From Citrobacter rodentium NBRC 105723 = DSM 16636 (GTDB lineage Bacteria; Pseudomonadota; Gammaproteobacteria; Enterobacterales; Enterobacteriaceae), in contig NZ_CP082833.1 in assembly GCF_021278985.1 (NCBI RefSeq), positions 992,001 to 1,056,000 on the forward strand: a stretch of DNA of 64,000 nucleotides, read 5' to 3'. Below are positions 10,840 to 18,802 of the stretch, in pieces (position 1 is the stretch's first letter; the number at the start of each line of letters is the position of its first letter). A program made the translations under genes and the position numbers. The notes below the pieces were generated by a model, which was given only the letters and a program-made list of their open reading frames with translations, made no database searches and had not been told where the DNA came from.

Positions 10840-11091
10840 TTATTCTTCAATAATATGATTTTTAAGGAATTCATGCCCCTTTTCAGATACGATAAAAGTC
10901 TGTCGGGAATTTTCATAATCATTTATGACATCAACAAAACCCTCTTCCACTAAACGGTTCACGACTGTTGGAACATAACCGAATCCGGGTATATTCCGGG
11001 TCGAAAGCACCCTATCCAACACATACCAATTCCAGTCCCCATCTTTCAGGGCCATAACTTTAAGAACGCCTAACTCAATTTTTGAAATCAT
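10840..11091 (-). CDS. Putative immunity protein for Hcp-linked toxin
   Basis: Unnamed 83-residue protein, acidic at the C-terminus, with helix-rich sequence and a Phe-Val-Asp-Val-Ile strand that resembles a winged-helix fold. I recognise no family with certainty. The start overlaps the end of the upstream Hcp-fusion gene by 17 bases, so the two must be co-translated. A small gene immediately 3' of a toxin-bearing gene is the usual place for a cognate immunity protein; function is inferred from this position. The segment is AT-rich compared with the flanking core genes, suggesting transfer together with its partner. Confidence 0.6.
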   Translation of the reverse strand: MISKIELGVLKVMALKDGDWNWYVLDRVLSTRNIPGFGYVPTVVNRLVEEGFVDVINDYENSRQTFIVSEKGHEFLKNHIIEE

Positions 11092-12223
11092 TTATTAAAG
11101 CCTCCGGATGGAATAATTCTGCATCTGTAATTCTGTAATCTGCAAGAGTAGCTGCATGCGCATTATTCCAAAGAATATAGCCTTCGAGCCCCTTAGGCTC
11201 TCCAGCCTCCCATCCTAAATTACAGTAACGCTGAAATTCCCGACATTCATGAGTGAAATAATTGAGATCAACCTGTTCTGCAGTAATCTCACCCTTTAAG
11301 ATACGCTTCAAACGAGCAATCATTACATCATTAGCAGGATCATGTTCAAATCGAGAAATATGTTTTTCTACCGTAGCGATACCGGCACTGTCAATGATTG
11401 CACCTTCAGTGGTCAGATACTCTATTGGCCCCCCGGCTAATTCAGGGTCAAAAGTGCGTCCTGATACCGGACCTTTTGCGCCAGAATAGTGCATTTTTTC
11501 AATTGCCGGAAACTTCATCCTCCCCATCATTGATCCAGCCATCAACGACGCACCAGCAATCAGTAGGCCCTGGTTATCCATCACCTGGTTGTAGCCATCA
11601 GGGGCTTCTCCCCCCAGCTTTTTCGCGGTTTCTTCGAAGCCTTCGATATTCCCGTTATAAATCCCGCCAGCAGCGAGAAGTCTACCGACAGACTTGCTAT
11701 TCAACGTTGCTAAAGCATTGTTGGCCTTTCCATTTTTGGCTGGTATAAACAGGCGGTTATAGTCAGCAGGAAGCGCCAGATAGTCAAACTCCGTATTGGC
11801 AATAAGATGTTTGCAGAGGATATATTCATAATTTACAACAATAGTTTCCGTATCTAAATCATCTGCCGAAAATAGTTGACGGATACTGGTTATGAAAACG
11901 CCCCGCAGTTGAAGATAGTAATATTTCTCCCATCTTCCATATGGATTGATGCGGAAGAAATAAAACTCCATATATAACTGCTCGTTATTATTAATCGCAT
12001 TTGACAACAATGGTGTGCTTTTATCGATCAGTTTTTTGAAACTCAGCCCATGCTGTTGCGAACCATTACCGGTACTGGTAATAATATTCGTGAGCGAAAA
12101 AACAAAAATTTCGTTCTCATGACCGATTTGTCGACGGTTCCCAACTGAATCAGCGGTTCCACAACTGTCAGAAATAGCGCCCTGTTGTTCCCCTGCAATC
12201 GTCAGGTAAACAATGTCACTCAT
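11075..12223 (-). CDS. Hcp-family type VI secretion protein with C-terminal toxin extension
   Basis: Protein of 382 residues in two parts. Residues 1 to about 165 read as a divergent Hcp tube protein (MSDIVYLTIAGEQQGAIS, then FSLTNIITSTGNGSQQHG and a typical MEFYFFRINPYGRWEKYYYLQL strand pair). Residues about 170-382 are an extension not found in ordinary Hcp; the end carries THECREFQRY and WNNAHAATLADY, conserved-looking His/Glu/Arg and Trp/His clusters of the kind seen at the ends of polymorphic toxins. Hcp fused to an extended toxin is a known T6SS effector format. No other T6SS genes are nearby. The toxin activity is not identified. The region is AT-rich, consistent with horizontal gain. 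Confidence 0.75.
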   Translation of the reverse strand: MSDIVYLTIAGEQQGAISDSCGTADSVGNRRQIGHENEIFVFSLTNIITSTGNGSQQHGLSFKKLIDKSTPLLSNAINNNEQLYMEFYFFRINPYGRWEKYYYLQLRGVFITSIRQLFSADDLDTETIVVNYEYILCKHLIANTEFDYLALPADYNRLFIPAKNGKANNALATLNSKSVGRLLAAGGIYNGNIEGFEETAKKLGGEAPDGYNQVMDNQGLLIAGASLMAGSMMGRMKFPAIEKMHYSGAKGPVSGRTFDPELAGGPIEYLTTEGAIIDSAGIATVEKHISRFEHDPANDVMIARLKRILKGEITAEQVDLNYFTHECREFQRYCNLGWEAGEPKGLEGYILWNNAHAATLADYRITDAELFHPEALINDFKN

Positions 12224-12656
12224 TTCATCCCTTTATTACATGTTGAGGTAATACAACAGTGGTAACAATAACCCTGGAAATTAATTCTTACGCTGACAAA
12301 AGGAATTTGCATAGCGAAAAAATAAATTCTTTCAATTTAACGTCGATTATCAGGGTTATCTGAAAGAATGAAATGCGTACTATGAATACATTAATTCAAA
12401 TTTTAGAAGGTAATAATTTTATCGGGGCAGGTATAGTCTGTCGCACCTCCGGATAAATGTCCTTAACAGCGTGATTACTGCGGTCATTTGAATACGGAGA
12501 GCGCGAAAGAGCCGGAGCGTATATAGCGTGCGTGAGCATTATTCGCAAAGCTTACCCTTCGGGGCGTCCTGAAGGGCATTCAGTACCCTAACGCATTTTG
12601 TCTAAGCCCTGCCAGGGTTCGAAATGGCAAATAACTTAGCCTGATGGGACAGACTC
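12224..12656. other. 433-bp gap between hcp-toxin gene and tusA
   Basis: The part next to the Hcp-fusion gene (12224-12420) is AT-rich and must hold its promoter. The remainder is of mixed composition and I find no convincing gene; the longest ATG frame is about 24 codons. It contains a stem CCCTTCGGG/CCTGAAGGG (one mismatch, about 12556-12578) and a short CCCTG/CAGGG hairpin at about 12607 which may terminate tusA. The block probably marks the edge of the inserted segment. Confidence 0.5.
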
Positions 12657-12899
12657 TTAGCTTTTACGCAGCAGATAGCGGTAGGGCAGCGCGTCGGTTT
12701 CCTGCGCCAGCAGCTCATGCTCCATAAAGGTACAAAAGCCCGGAATATCACGGGTGGTTGCCGGATCGTCGGCGACAATCAGCAGCGTTTCGCCGCTCTG
12801 CATACCGCGCACGGTTTTACGCACCATCATTACCGGTTCCGGGCAGCGCAGGCCCTGGGCGTCAAGGGTATGGTCGGGAGAGGAAAACAGATCGCTCAT
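12657..12899 (-). CDS. tusA: Sulfur carrier protein TusA
   Basis: Sulfurtransferase that accepts persulfide sulfur from IscS and passes it to the TusBCD relay for 2-thiouridine formation on tRNA. The 80-residue protein carries the active Cys19 in GLRCPEPVMM. I chose the ATG at 12899 (MSDLFSSPDHTLD), which matches the E. coli N-terminus; an in-frame ATG at 12920 would add seven residues with no family support. The gene diverges from yhhQ, as in E. coli. Confidence 0.95.
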   Translation of the reverse strand: MSDLFSSPDHTLDAQGLRCPEPVMMVRKTVRGMQSGETLLIVADDPATTRDIPGFCTFMEHELLAQETDALPYRYLLRKS

Positions 12900-13119
12900 G
12901 GTGGTCTCATTTACTGACAAACCGTCGTAGTTTACGCCCAGTTGCGCGCTAAGCCAATCAGGTTAACGATTGCGTGAAAAACAACCATTGCAAACTCCGG
13001 CTAAAGCAGTATCATGCCGCGGCCTTACCAGGCTTAAGACGCGTTATTATCGCAGCCAGTTTAGCTGAGGCCAGCACCGCCCGAAGGCAAAATGGCAAGT
13101 AAAATAGCGTGAAGCACGT

Positions 13120-13151
13120 ATTGGGTTCCCTCACCCCAAAAACTAAAAAGG
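13120..13151 (+). ncRNA. Probable preQ1-I riboswitch leader of yhhQ
   Basis: Directly before yhhQ: stem TTGGG (13121-13125) pairs with CCCAA (13135-13139) around a short C/T-rich loop. The A-rich tail AAACTAAAAAGG follows and ends in the Shine-Dalgarno AAGG, 6-7 bases before the ATG at 13158. Compact stem, A-rich H-type pseudoknot tail and burial of the ribosome-binding site are the features of the preQ1-I class. The downstream gene is a queuosine-precursor transporter, which fits. Ligand binding would be expected to shut down translation. Not confirmed by a covariance model. Confidence 0.7.
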
Positions 13152-13157
13152 TACAAC

Positions 13158-13823
13158 ATGGCTTCGTTTACTCAATCGCAGCGCGTAAAAGCGTTGTTCT
13201 GGCTTTCGCTTTTTCATCTGCAGGTGATCACCTCCAGCAACTATCTGGTACAGCTGCCCATCTCCGTTTTTGGTTTTCACACCACTTGGGGCGCGTTCAG
13301 CTTTCCGTTTATCTTTCTCGCCACCGATCTGACCGTGCGCATTTTTGGCGCGCCGCTGGCCCGACGGATTATTTTCGCGGTGATGATCCCGGCGCTGCTG
13401 GTTTCCTATGTTATCTCATCGCTGTTTTACATGGGTTCCTGGCAGGGATTCGGCGCGCTGGCGCACTTCAACCTGTTCGTCGCCCGTATCGCCGCCGCCA
13501 GCTTTATGGCCTACGCGCTGGGGCAGATCCTCGACGTACACGTCTTTAACCGCCTGCGGCAGAGCCGTCGCTGGTGGCTGGCGCCGACCGCTTCGACGCT
13601 ATTTGGTAACGTCAGCGATACCCTCGCCTTTTTCTTCATCGCCTTCTGGCGCAGCCCGGATGCCTTTATGGCTGAGCACTGGATGGAAATCGCCCTCGTC
13701 GACTACTGCTTTAAGGTGCTTATCAGCATCGTTTTCTTCCTGCCGATGTACGGCGTGCTGCTGAATATGTTGCTGAAAAGGCTGACAGATAAATCTGAAT
13801 TCCCGGCGATGCAGGCGAGTTAA
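13158..13823 (+). CDS. yhhQ: Queuosine precursor transporter YhhQ (QPTR/COG1738)
   Basis: Inner-membrane protein of 221 residues with six hydrophobic segments. COG1738 members import 7-cyano-7-deazaguanine or 7-aminomethyl-7-deazaguanine for tRNA queuosine synthesis. Visible family stretches include FHTTWGAFSFPFIFLATDLTVRIFG near residues 40-64 and NVSDTLAFFFIAFW near 152-165. I take the ATG at 13158; a longer frame at 13109 is a different frame and unrelated. The riboswitch-like leader supports both the start and the role. Confidence 0.94.
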   Translation: MASFTQSQRVKALFWLSLFHLQVITSSNYLVQLPISVFGFHTTWGAFSFPFIFLATDLTVRIFGAPLARRIIFAVMIPALLVSYVISSLFYMGSWQGFGALAHFNLFVARIAAASFMAYALGQILDVHVFNRLRQSRRWWLAPTASTLFGNVSDTLAFFFIAFWRSPDAFMAEHWMEIALVDYCFKVLISIVFFLPMYGVLLNMLLKRLTDKSEFPAMQAS

Positions 13824-13895
13824 GGGCTCGTTTTCTGAGTTGTGTTAAGATGAACGAATGAGCCGTTATGGCCGTTTATCGAAAGGAAGAAGTCA

Positions 13896-14453
13896 ATGCG
13901 CAATCTGGTTAAATATGTCGGGGTTGGCCTGCTGGTGATGGGGCTGGCGGCCTGTGATAATAGCGATACGAAAGCGCCGGCAGACGGCGCAGCGGCAGAA
14001 AGTCAGGCTAGCGGTCAGCCGATTACCCTGCTCGACGGTAAACTCAGCTTCTCACTGCCCGCGGATATGACCGATCAGAGCGGCAAGCTGGGCACCCAGG
14101 CGAACAATATGCACGTTTACTCTGATTCCACCGGTCAGAAAGCGGTGATCGTGATTGTCGGCGACAACACCAGTGAAGATCTGGCGGTGCTGGCAAAACG
14201 TCTGGAAGATCAGCAGCGCGCCCGTGACCCGCAGCTGCAGGTGGTGACCAATAAATCTATCGAACTAAAAGGCCACACCCTGCAACAGTTAGACAGCATT
14301 ATCTCGGCAAAAGGCCAGACGGCGTACTCTTCCGTCCTGCTGGGCAAGGTGGATAACCAGCTGCTGACCCTGCAAATTACGCTGCCTGCCGACGATCAGC
14401 AGAAAGCGCAAACCACAGCGGAAAACATCATCAACACGCTGGTTATCCAGTAA
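13896..14453 (+). CDS. dcrB: Inner-membrane lipoprotein DcrB
   Basis: Protein of 185 residues with a lipoprotein signal MRNLVKYVGVGLLVMGLAAC; the lipobox LAAC puts the acylated Cys at residue 20. The next residue is Asp, the Lol-avoidance signal, so the protein should stay in the inner membrane. DcrB is known in E. coli as a host factor for phage C1 and C6 entry; its cellular role is poorly defined. The 3' end overlaps convergent yhhS by 11 bases. Confidence 0.93.
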   Translation: MRNLVKYVGVGLLVMGLAACDNSDTKAPADGAAAESQASGQPITLLDGKLSFSLPADMTDQSGKLGTQANNMHVYSDSTGQKAVIVIVGDNTSEDLAVLAKRLEDQQRARDPQLQVVTNKSIELKGHTLQQLDSIISAKGQTAYSSVLLGKVDNQLLTLQITLPADDQQKAQTTAENIINTLVIQ

Positions 14454-15675
14454 CGTTCTGCGCTGATGAAGCGGCCTCCTCAGGTGTCTGCGGAGGCCGT
14501 TTTTTTAACCGCCACGTCAGCAGTAACGCAATCGCCACCAGTCCCGCCGCCGCAAGGTAAATAACCGGGACGCCCGCCACGCTCATCAGCAGGCCCGCCA
14601 GCGGTCCCGTTACCCCGAGCGACAGATCCATAAATACCGTATAGGTCGCCAGCGCCGCCCCCTGATTCTGCTGCGGCACCGCTTTCACCGCCACCACGCC
14701 CAGCGCCGGGAATACCAGCGAGAAGCCCATCCCCGTCAGCAGCACGCCGAGTTTCGCCATCCACGGCATTACCGCCGCCCCCACCAGCAGCAGGCCGATA
14801 ATCTCGACGCTAAAGCAGATCATCGCCACGTTCAGCCCGCCCAGCCGGTTAATGCCGTTGGGAAACAGCAGTCGCGTACCGACAAAGGCGCAGCTGAACA
14901 GGGTCAGCGCAAGCGCCGCGCCGTCCCACCCTTTGGCGTCGTAAAACAGGGTGATAAATGTGGCGATGACGCCAAACCCGGCGGAGGCCAACGCCAGCGC
15001 CATGCCGTACAGCCAGACCCGCCCAAGCACCGCGCGAAACGGTAGCGGCTTACCTTTGTTCGCCTTCACCGCCGGGCGCGGCAGCGCCAGCAGCACCGCC
15101 AGCAGCGCGACGCCCATGATCGTCAGCGCCAGCCCCTGTAAGCCGCCCCAGCGATAGAACAGCACCCCGAGCGGCGCGCCCATCGCCATCGCTCCGTAGG
15201 TGACAATACCGTTCCACGATATCACCCGACCGATATGCAGCGAGCCGACGACGCCGACGCCCCACAGCGTTGACCCCGTTCCGGCGAAGCTCTGGCCGAT
15301 GCCCAGAATAATGCGCCCCAGGCACAGCAGCAGCAGGCTGGCAATCGGCCAGGAGCTTGCGTTTGCCGCCAGTAAATAGCTCGCGCCGCTCAGGAAGCAG
15401 CCGTACAGGCCAAAGACCACGATCGTCTTCGGCCCCAGTAAATCGGCGTAGCGTCCGGCGTGGGGACGACTGAGCAAGGTGGCGAAGTATTGCAGGCTAA
15501 TCACCAGCCCCGCCCAGAAGGCGCTAAATCCCATCACATCATGAACATAGCCGGGAAGCACCGCCAGCGGCAGGCCGATGGTCAGGTAGCTGGCGAAGTT
15601 AAACATCACAACAGAGACAATGCGCAAATTCAGGCGCAATCCGTTAAGCGCCGGTTCAACGACGGGTTCGGGCAT
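14443..15675 (-). CDS. yhhS: MFS transporter YhhS
   Basis: Major facilitator superfamily permease of 410 residues with about 12 hydrophobic segments. It has the family loop motif SRPHAGRYADLLGPK near residues 70-84, a variant of G-x-x-x-D-R-x-G-R. YhhS of E. coli (405 aa) is an uncharacterised MFS exporter to which arabinose and glyphosate effects have been attributed. Convergent with dcrB (11-base overlap) and divergent from yhhT. Substrate unknown. Confidence 0.9.
   Translation of the reverse strand: MPEPVVEPALNGLRLNLRIVSVVMFNFASYLTIGLPLAVLPGYVHDVMGFSAFWAGLVISLQYFATLLSRPHAGRYADLLGPKTIVVFGLYGCFLSGASYLLAANASSWPIASLLLLCLGRIILGIGQSFAGTGSTLWGVGVVGSLHIGRVISWNGIVTYGAMAMGAPLGVLFYRWGGLQGLALTIMGVALLAVLLALPRPAVKANKGKPLPFRAVLGRVWLYGMALALASAGFGVIATFITLFYDAKGWDGAALALTLFSCAFVGTRLLFPNGINRLGGLNVAMICFSVEIIGLLLVGAAVMPWMAKLGVLLTGMGFSLVFPALGVVAVKAVPQQNQGAALATYTVFMDLSLGVTGPLAGLLMSVAGVPVIYLAAAGLVAIALLLTWRLKKRPPQTPEEAASSAQNVTG
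14472..14506 (+). terminator. dcrB terminator inside the yhhS coding region
   Basis: CGGCCTCC (14472-14479) pairs with GGAGGCCG (14492-14499) and is followed by seven T residues (14500-14506). This is a strong intrinsic terminator for the + strand dcrB transcript. It is embedded in the last codons of convergent yhhS, where the T-run encodes Lys-Lys. Confidence 0.85.
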
Positions 15676-15808
15676 GGGGAGTCACCACGTTTTTACCACA
15701 GTGTTTCAGTTCTACCATGCGACGGTATGAAAATCAGCAGGCAGATTAGGAATATCAGTAGCAAGCCAGACGCTACACTTAATAAAAATATTCAGGAAGG
15801 AATAATAA

Positions 15809-16858
15809 ATGACGACCCCTCAGCCCGACAAAACGGGCATGCACATTCTCCTTAAGCTGGCGTCGCTGGTGGTGATCCTCGCCGGGATCCACGCCGCCGC
15901 CGATATTATTGTGCAGCTGCTGCTGGCGCTCTTTTTCGCCATCGTACTCAATCCGCTGGTCACCTGGTTTATCCGCCGCGGCGTAAAGCGCCCGGCGGCG
16001 ATCGCTATCGTGGTGGTGGTGATGCTGTTTGCCCTCACCGCGCTGGTTGGCGTGCTTGCTGCGTCGCTCAACGAATTTCTCGCCATGCTGCCGAAATTCA
16101 ACAAGGAGCTGACGCGTAAGCTGATGTATCTTCAGGAGATGATGCCCTTTCTTAATCTGCATATATCGCCGGAGCGTATGCTGCAACGGATGGATTCAGA
16201 AAAAATCATGTCCTTCACCACCACGCTGATGACCGAACTTTCCGGCGCGATGGCAAGCGTAGTGCTGCTGGTGATGACCGTCGTCTTTATGCTGTTTGAA
16301 GTCCGCCACGTGCCTTACAAGATGCGTTTTGCGCTGCACAATCCGCAGATTCATATTGCCGGGCTGCACCGGGCGCTGAAGGGGGTTTCGCACTATCTGG
16401 CGCTGAAGACGCTGCTCAGCCTGTGGACCGGGGTGATTATCTGGCTGGGTCTGGAGCTGATGAATATCCAGTTTGCCCTGATGTGGGGGGTGCTGGCGTT
16501 CCTGCTGAACTACGTGCCCAACATTGGTTCGGTGATTTCCGCCGTCCCGCCGATGATCCAGGCGCTGCTGTTTAATGGCGTCTACGAGTGCGTGCTGGTC
16601 GGCGCGCTGTTCCTGGTGGTGCATATGGTGCTGGGCAATATGGTGGAACCACGCATGATGGGCCATCGCCTGGGCATGTCGACGCTGGTGGTGTTCCTTT
16701 CGCTGCTGGTCTGGGGCTGGCTGCTTGGCCCGGTGGGGATGTTGCTCTCCGTCCCGCTGACCAGCGTCTGTAAAATCTGGATGGAAACCACCAAGGGCGG
16801 CAGCAAACTGGCGATACTGCTTGGCCCTGGCCGACCCAAAAGCCGTTTGCCAGGGTAA
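15809..16858 (+). CDS. yhhT: AI-2E family transporter YhhT
   Basis: Membrane protein of 349 residues with seven to eight hydrophobic segments, matching the AI-2E (TqsA/YdgG) family. Its conserved region NYVPNIGSVISAVPPMIQALL lies near residues 232-252 and NMVEPRMMGHRLGMSTLVVFLSLLVWGWLLGPVGMLL near 275-311. E. coli YhhT is uncharacterised. Start ATG at 15809 has the ribosome-binding site AGGAAGGA. The stop codon sits in the loop of a terminator hairpin. In E. coli K-12 the next gene is acpT; here the aryl polyene cluster lies between. Confidence 0.92.
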   Translation: MTTPQPDKTGMHILLKLASLVVILAGIHAAADIIVQLLLALFFAIVLNPLVTWFIRRGVKRPAAIAIVVVVMLFALTALVGVLAASLNEFLAMLPKFNKELTRKLMYLQEMMPFLNLHISPERMLQRMDSEKIMSFTTTLMTELSGAMASVVLLVMTVVFMLFEVRHVPYKMRFALHNPQIHIAGLHRALKGVSHYLALKTLLSLWTGVIIWLGLELMNIQFALMWGVLAFLLNYVPNIGSVISAVPPMIQALLFNGVYECVLVGALFLVVHMVLGNMVEPRMMGHRLGMSTLVVFLSLLVWGWLLGPVGMLLSVPLTSVCKIWMETTKGGSKLAILLGPGRPKSRLPG

Positions 16859-16874
16859 ACCAGCCCTGGCAAAC
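16845..16874 (+). terminator. yhhT terminator spanning the stop codon
   Basis: Perfect 11-bp arms GTTTGCCAGGG (16845-16855) and CCCTGGCAAAC (16864-16874) with the yhhT stop TAA in the loop. Only a weak T-run (ATTTTA) follows seven bases later, so termination may be partial. Confidence 0.65.
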
Positions 16875-17219
16875 GATGGCATTTTACGTCCTTAGCCGGG
16901 ACACTATTATCAGGCGCGATGTTGTTACTTTACTGTATCAATAAACGCGCCGATTTTTTTGTCAGCATAATGTATATTATGTGGTAAATATGTTCATACG
17001 AATTAATACTCACAATTAATTTCGCTTAAATTAATCAGAATTAACTAATATCCTGTTCCATAAAAGAATTATTCTCCGTCCGGCCACTTTCATTAAAAAC
17101 AGAATTTTCCCTGCATTTCGTCACAGTCACTTTAAGAAATAAGCGGTATTATGGTGCTGAAAAACAATTCTCATAGACTAACAATGTTAAAATAACCAGA
17201 TATTTTATAGGGAAAGTTA
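16875..17219. other. AT-rich promoter region of the aryl polyene cluster
   Basis: About 345 bases with no convincing gene and marked AT richness compared with both flanks. It holds a small dyad CATAAT-GTAT-ATTATG (16966-16981) and several AATTAAT repeats (about 17002-17050). This must contain the promoter of apeA and is the only long gap before a dense gene run. The composition is of the kind that attracts H-NS-type silencing; that is inference. Confidence 0.5.
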
Positions 17220-17609
17220 ATGAAACAATACATTAAATGGTTTGCGGCGCTTGCCGTTGTCGGCGCGCTGGCGGGCTGTGCGCGCACTGCGCCAATCGAT
17301 CAGGTTCACTCGACCGTGAGCGCGGGCCACACGCAGGATCAGGTTAAAAATGCGATCCTGAAAGCGGGCGCTGAGCGCAAATGGATCATGAACGAAGCGG
17401 GTCCGGGCGTAATCAGAGCGCGCCAGCAGTCTCGCGACCACGTGGCGGAAGTCCGTATTACCTACAGCGCGACCCGCTACGATATTCAATACGAAAGCAG
17501 TCTTAACCTGCTGGCTTCCGGCGGCAAAATTCATAAAAACTATAACCGCTGGGTACGTAATCTGGATAAAGACATTCAGCTAAATCTGTCAGCTGGCGCC
17601 GGTCAGTAA
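17220..17609 (+). CDS. apeA: Aryl polyene cluster lipoprotein ApeA
   Basis: Small lipoprotein of 129 residues: signal MKQYIKWFAALAVVGALAGC with acylated Cys20, followed by Ala, a residue that permits sorting to the outer membrane. The mature part is a short alpha/beta domain (GHTQDQVKNAILKAGAERKWIM ... YSATRYDIQYESS). No enzymatic motif is visible. It is first in the cluster and shares its AT-rich promoter. A hairpin separates it from apeB, so it may be expressed at a higher level. Function in pigment anchoring or export is not known to me; the name is by order in the APE cluster. Confidence 0.75.
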   Translation: MKQYIKWFAALAVVGALAGCARTAPIDQVHSTVSAGHTQDQVKNAILKAGAERKWIMNEAGPGVIRARQQSRDHVAEVRITYSATRYDIQYESSLNLLASGGKIHKNYNRWVRNLDKDIQLNLSAGAGQ

Positions 17610-17628
17610 AGCCTGAAAAATAATTAAA

Positions 17629-17649
17629 ATCGGGCCGTTTTGGCCCGAT
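17629..17649 (+). terminator. Hairpin between apeA and apeB
   Basis: Perfect 8-bp arms ATCGGGCC (17629-17636) and GGCCCGAT (17642-17649) with loop GTTTT. No T-run follows on the + strand, so this is more likely an mRNA-stabilising or partial attenuator structure than a full terminator. It lies in the only sizeable gap (77 bases) between apeA and apeB. Confidence 0.55.
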
Positions 17650-17686
17650 AACCTCTTTATTACTTTTTTAACGGGTTATACTCGCC

Positions 17687-18748
17687 ATGTACGAACAGGA
17701 CTCTCTCAGCGCACTGGATGCGATCGCTGAAGCGCAACGTATCGCCTTCGCCCCGATGCTTTTTCAAACCGCGCGCTGCCTGCGCAACGCAGGCGTACTG
17801 GCCTATCTCGACAATCAGCGGAAGAAGGGCGCGACGCTTGCCGAGATCGTTGAACACAGCCACGTTAACGAATATGCCGCCAGCGTACTGCTGGATATGG
17901 GATTAAGCGGACGCATCGTCACCCAGAAAGCGGGCCGTTATTATCTGGCGAAAATCGGACATTTCCTTTTGCATGACGCCATGACCCGCGTGAATATGGA
18001 TTTCACCCAGGACGTCTGTTATCAGGGGCTGTTTTTTTTAGAAGAAGCGCTGAAAGAGGGAAAACCCTCCGGTTTAAAAGTATTTGGCGACTGGCCCACC
18101 ATTTATCCGGCGTTGTCGCAATTACCGCCGTCGGCGCGAGAAAGCTGGTTCGCCTTCGATCATTACTATTCCGACGGCGCATTTGACGCGGCATTACCGC
18201 TGGTATTCGCCAGCCGTCCTGCAACCCTGTACGATGTAGGCGGCAATACGGGAAAATGGGCGATACGCTGTTGCCGGTACGATGAAAATATCGCGGTGAC
18301 GCTATTAGATTTGCCACAACAAATTGCACTTGCCCGTGAAAATATCGAGAATGCAGGATTATCTCATCGCATCGACTTTCATGCGGTGGATATGCTTGGC
18401 GACGCGCCTTTACCCACAGACGCCGATATCTGGTGGATGAGCCAGTTTCTCGACTGCTTCTCGCCCGAACAAATTGTCGCCATACTCAGCAATGTCGCAC
18501 GCGTGATGAAACCCGGCGCGAGACTGTGCGTAATGGAGCTGTTCTGGGATGCGCAGCGCTTTGAAGCCGCCTCATTCAGTCTGAATGCGTCTTCACTCTA
18601 TTTTACCTGCATGGCGAACGGCAACAGCCGGTTCTACAGCGCAGAGAAATTTTATGGCTATCTGGAAACGGCAGGGTTCCGGGTAGAAGAACGCCACGAC
18701 AATTTAGGCGTTGGGCATACCTTACTGATATGTCAAAAGAAAATATAA
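17687..18748 (+). CDS. apeB: Aryl polyene SAM-dependent methyltransferase ApeB
   Basis: Methyltransferase of 353 residues with the two-part layout of family-2 O-methyltransferases. An N-terminal winged-helix dimerisation domain (about 15-90) is followed by a Rossmann SAM domain with loop DVGGNTG at 183-189 and the acidic strand VTLLDLP near 204-210. In the APE pathway it is thought to methylate the aromatic head group. It lies after apeA and 54 bases before apeC. Confidence 0.85.
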   Translation: MYEQDSLSALDAIAEAQRIAFAPMLFQTARCLRNAGVLAYLDNQRKKGATLAEIVEHSHVNEYAASVLLDMGLSGRIVTQKAGRYYLAKIGHFLLHDAMTRVNMDFTQDVCYQGLFFLEEALKEGKPSGLKVFGDWPTIYPALSQLPPSARESWFAFDHYYSDGAFDAALPLVFASRPATLYDVGGNTGKWAIRCCRYDENIAVTLLDLPQQIALARENIENAGLSHRIDFHAVDMLGDAPLPTDADIWWMSQFLDCFSPEQIVAILSNVARVMKPGARLCVMELFWDAQRFEAASFSLNASSLYFTCMANGNSRFYSAEKFYGYLETAGFRVEERHDNLGVGHTLLICQKKI

Positions 18749-18802
18749 CAAAGTAGCGTCACGACGCTACAGGAATCACCGGTTTACCGCGGACGCGCGC
18801 TG

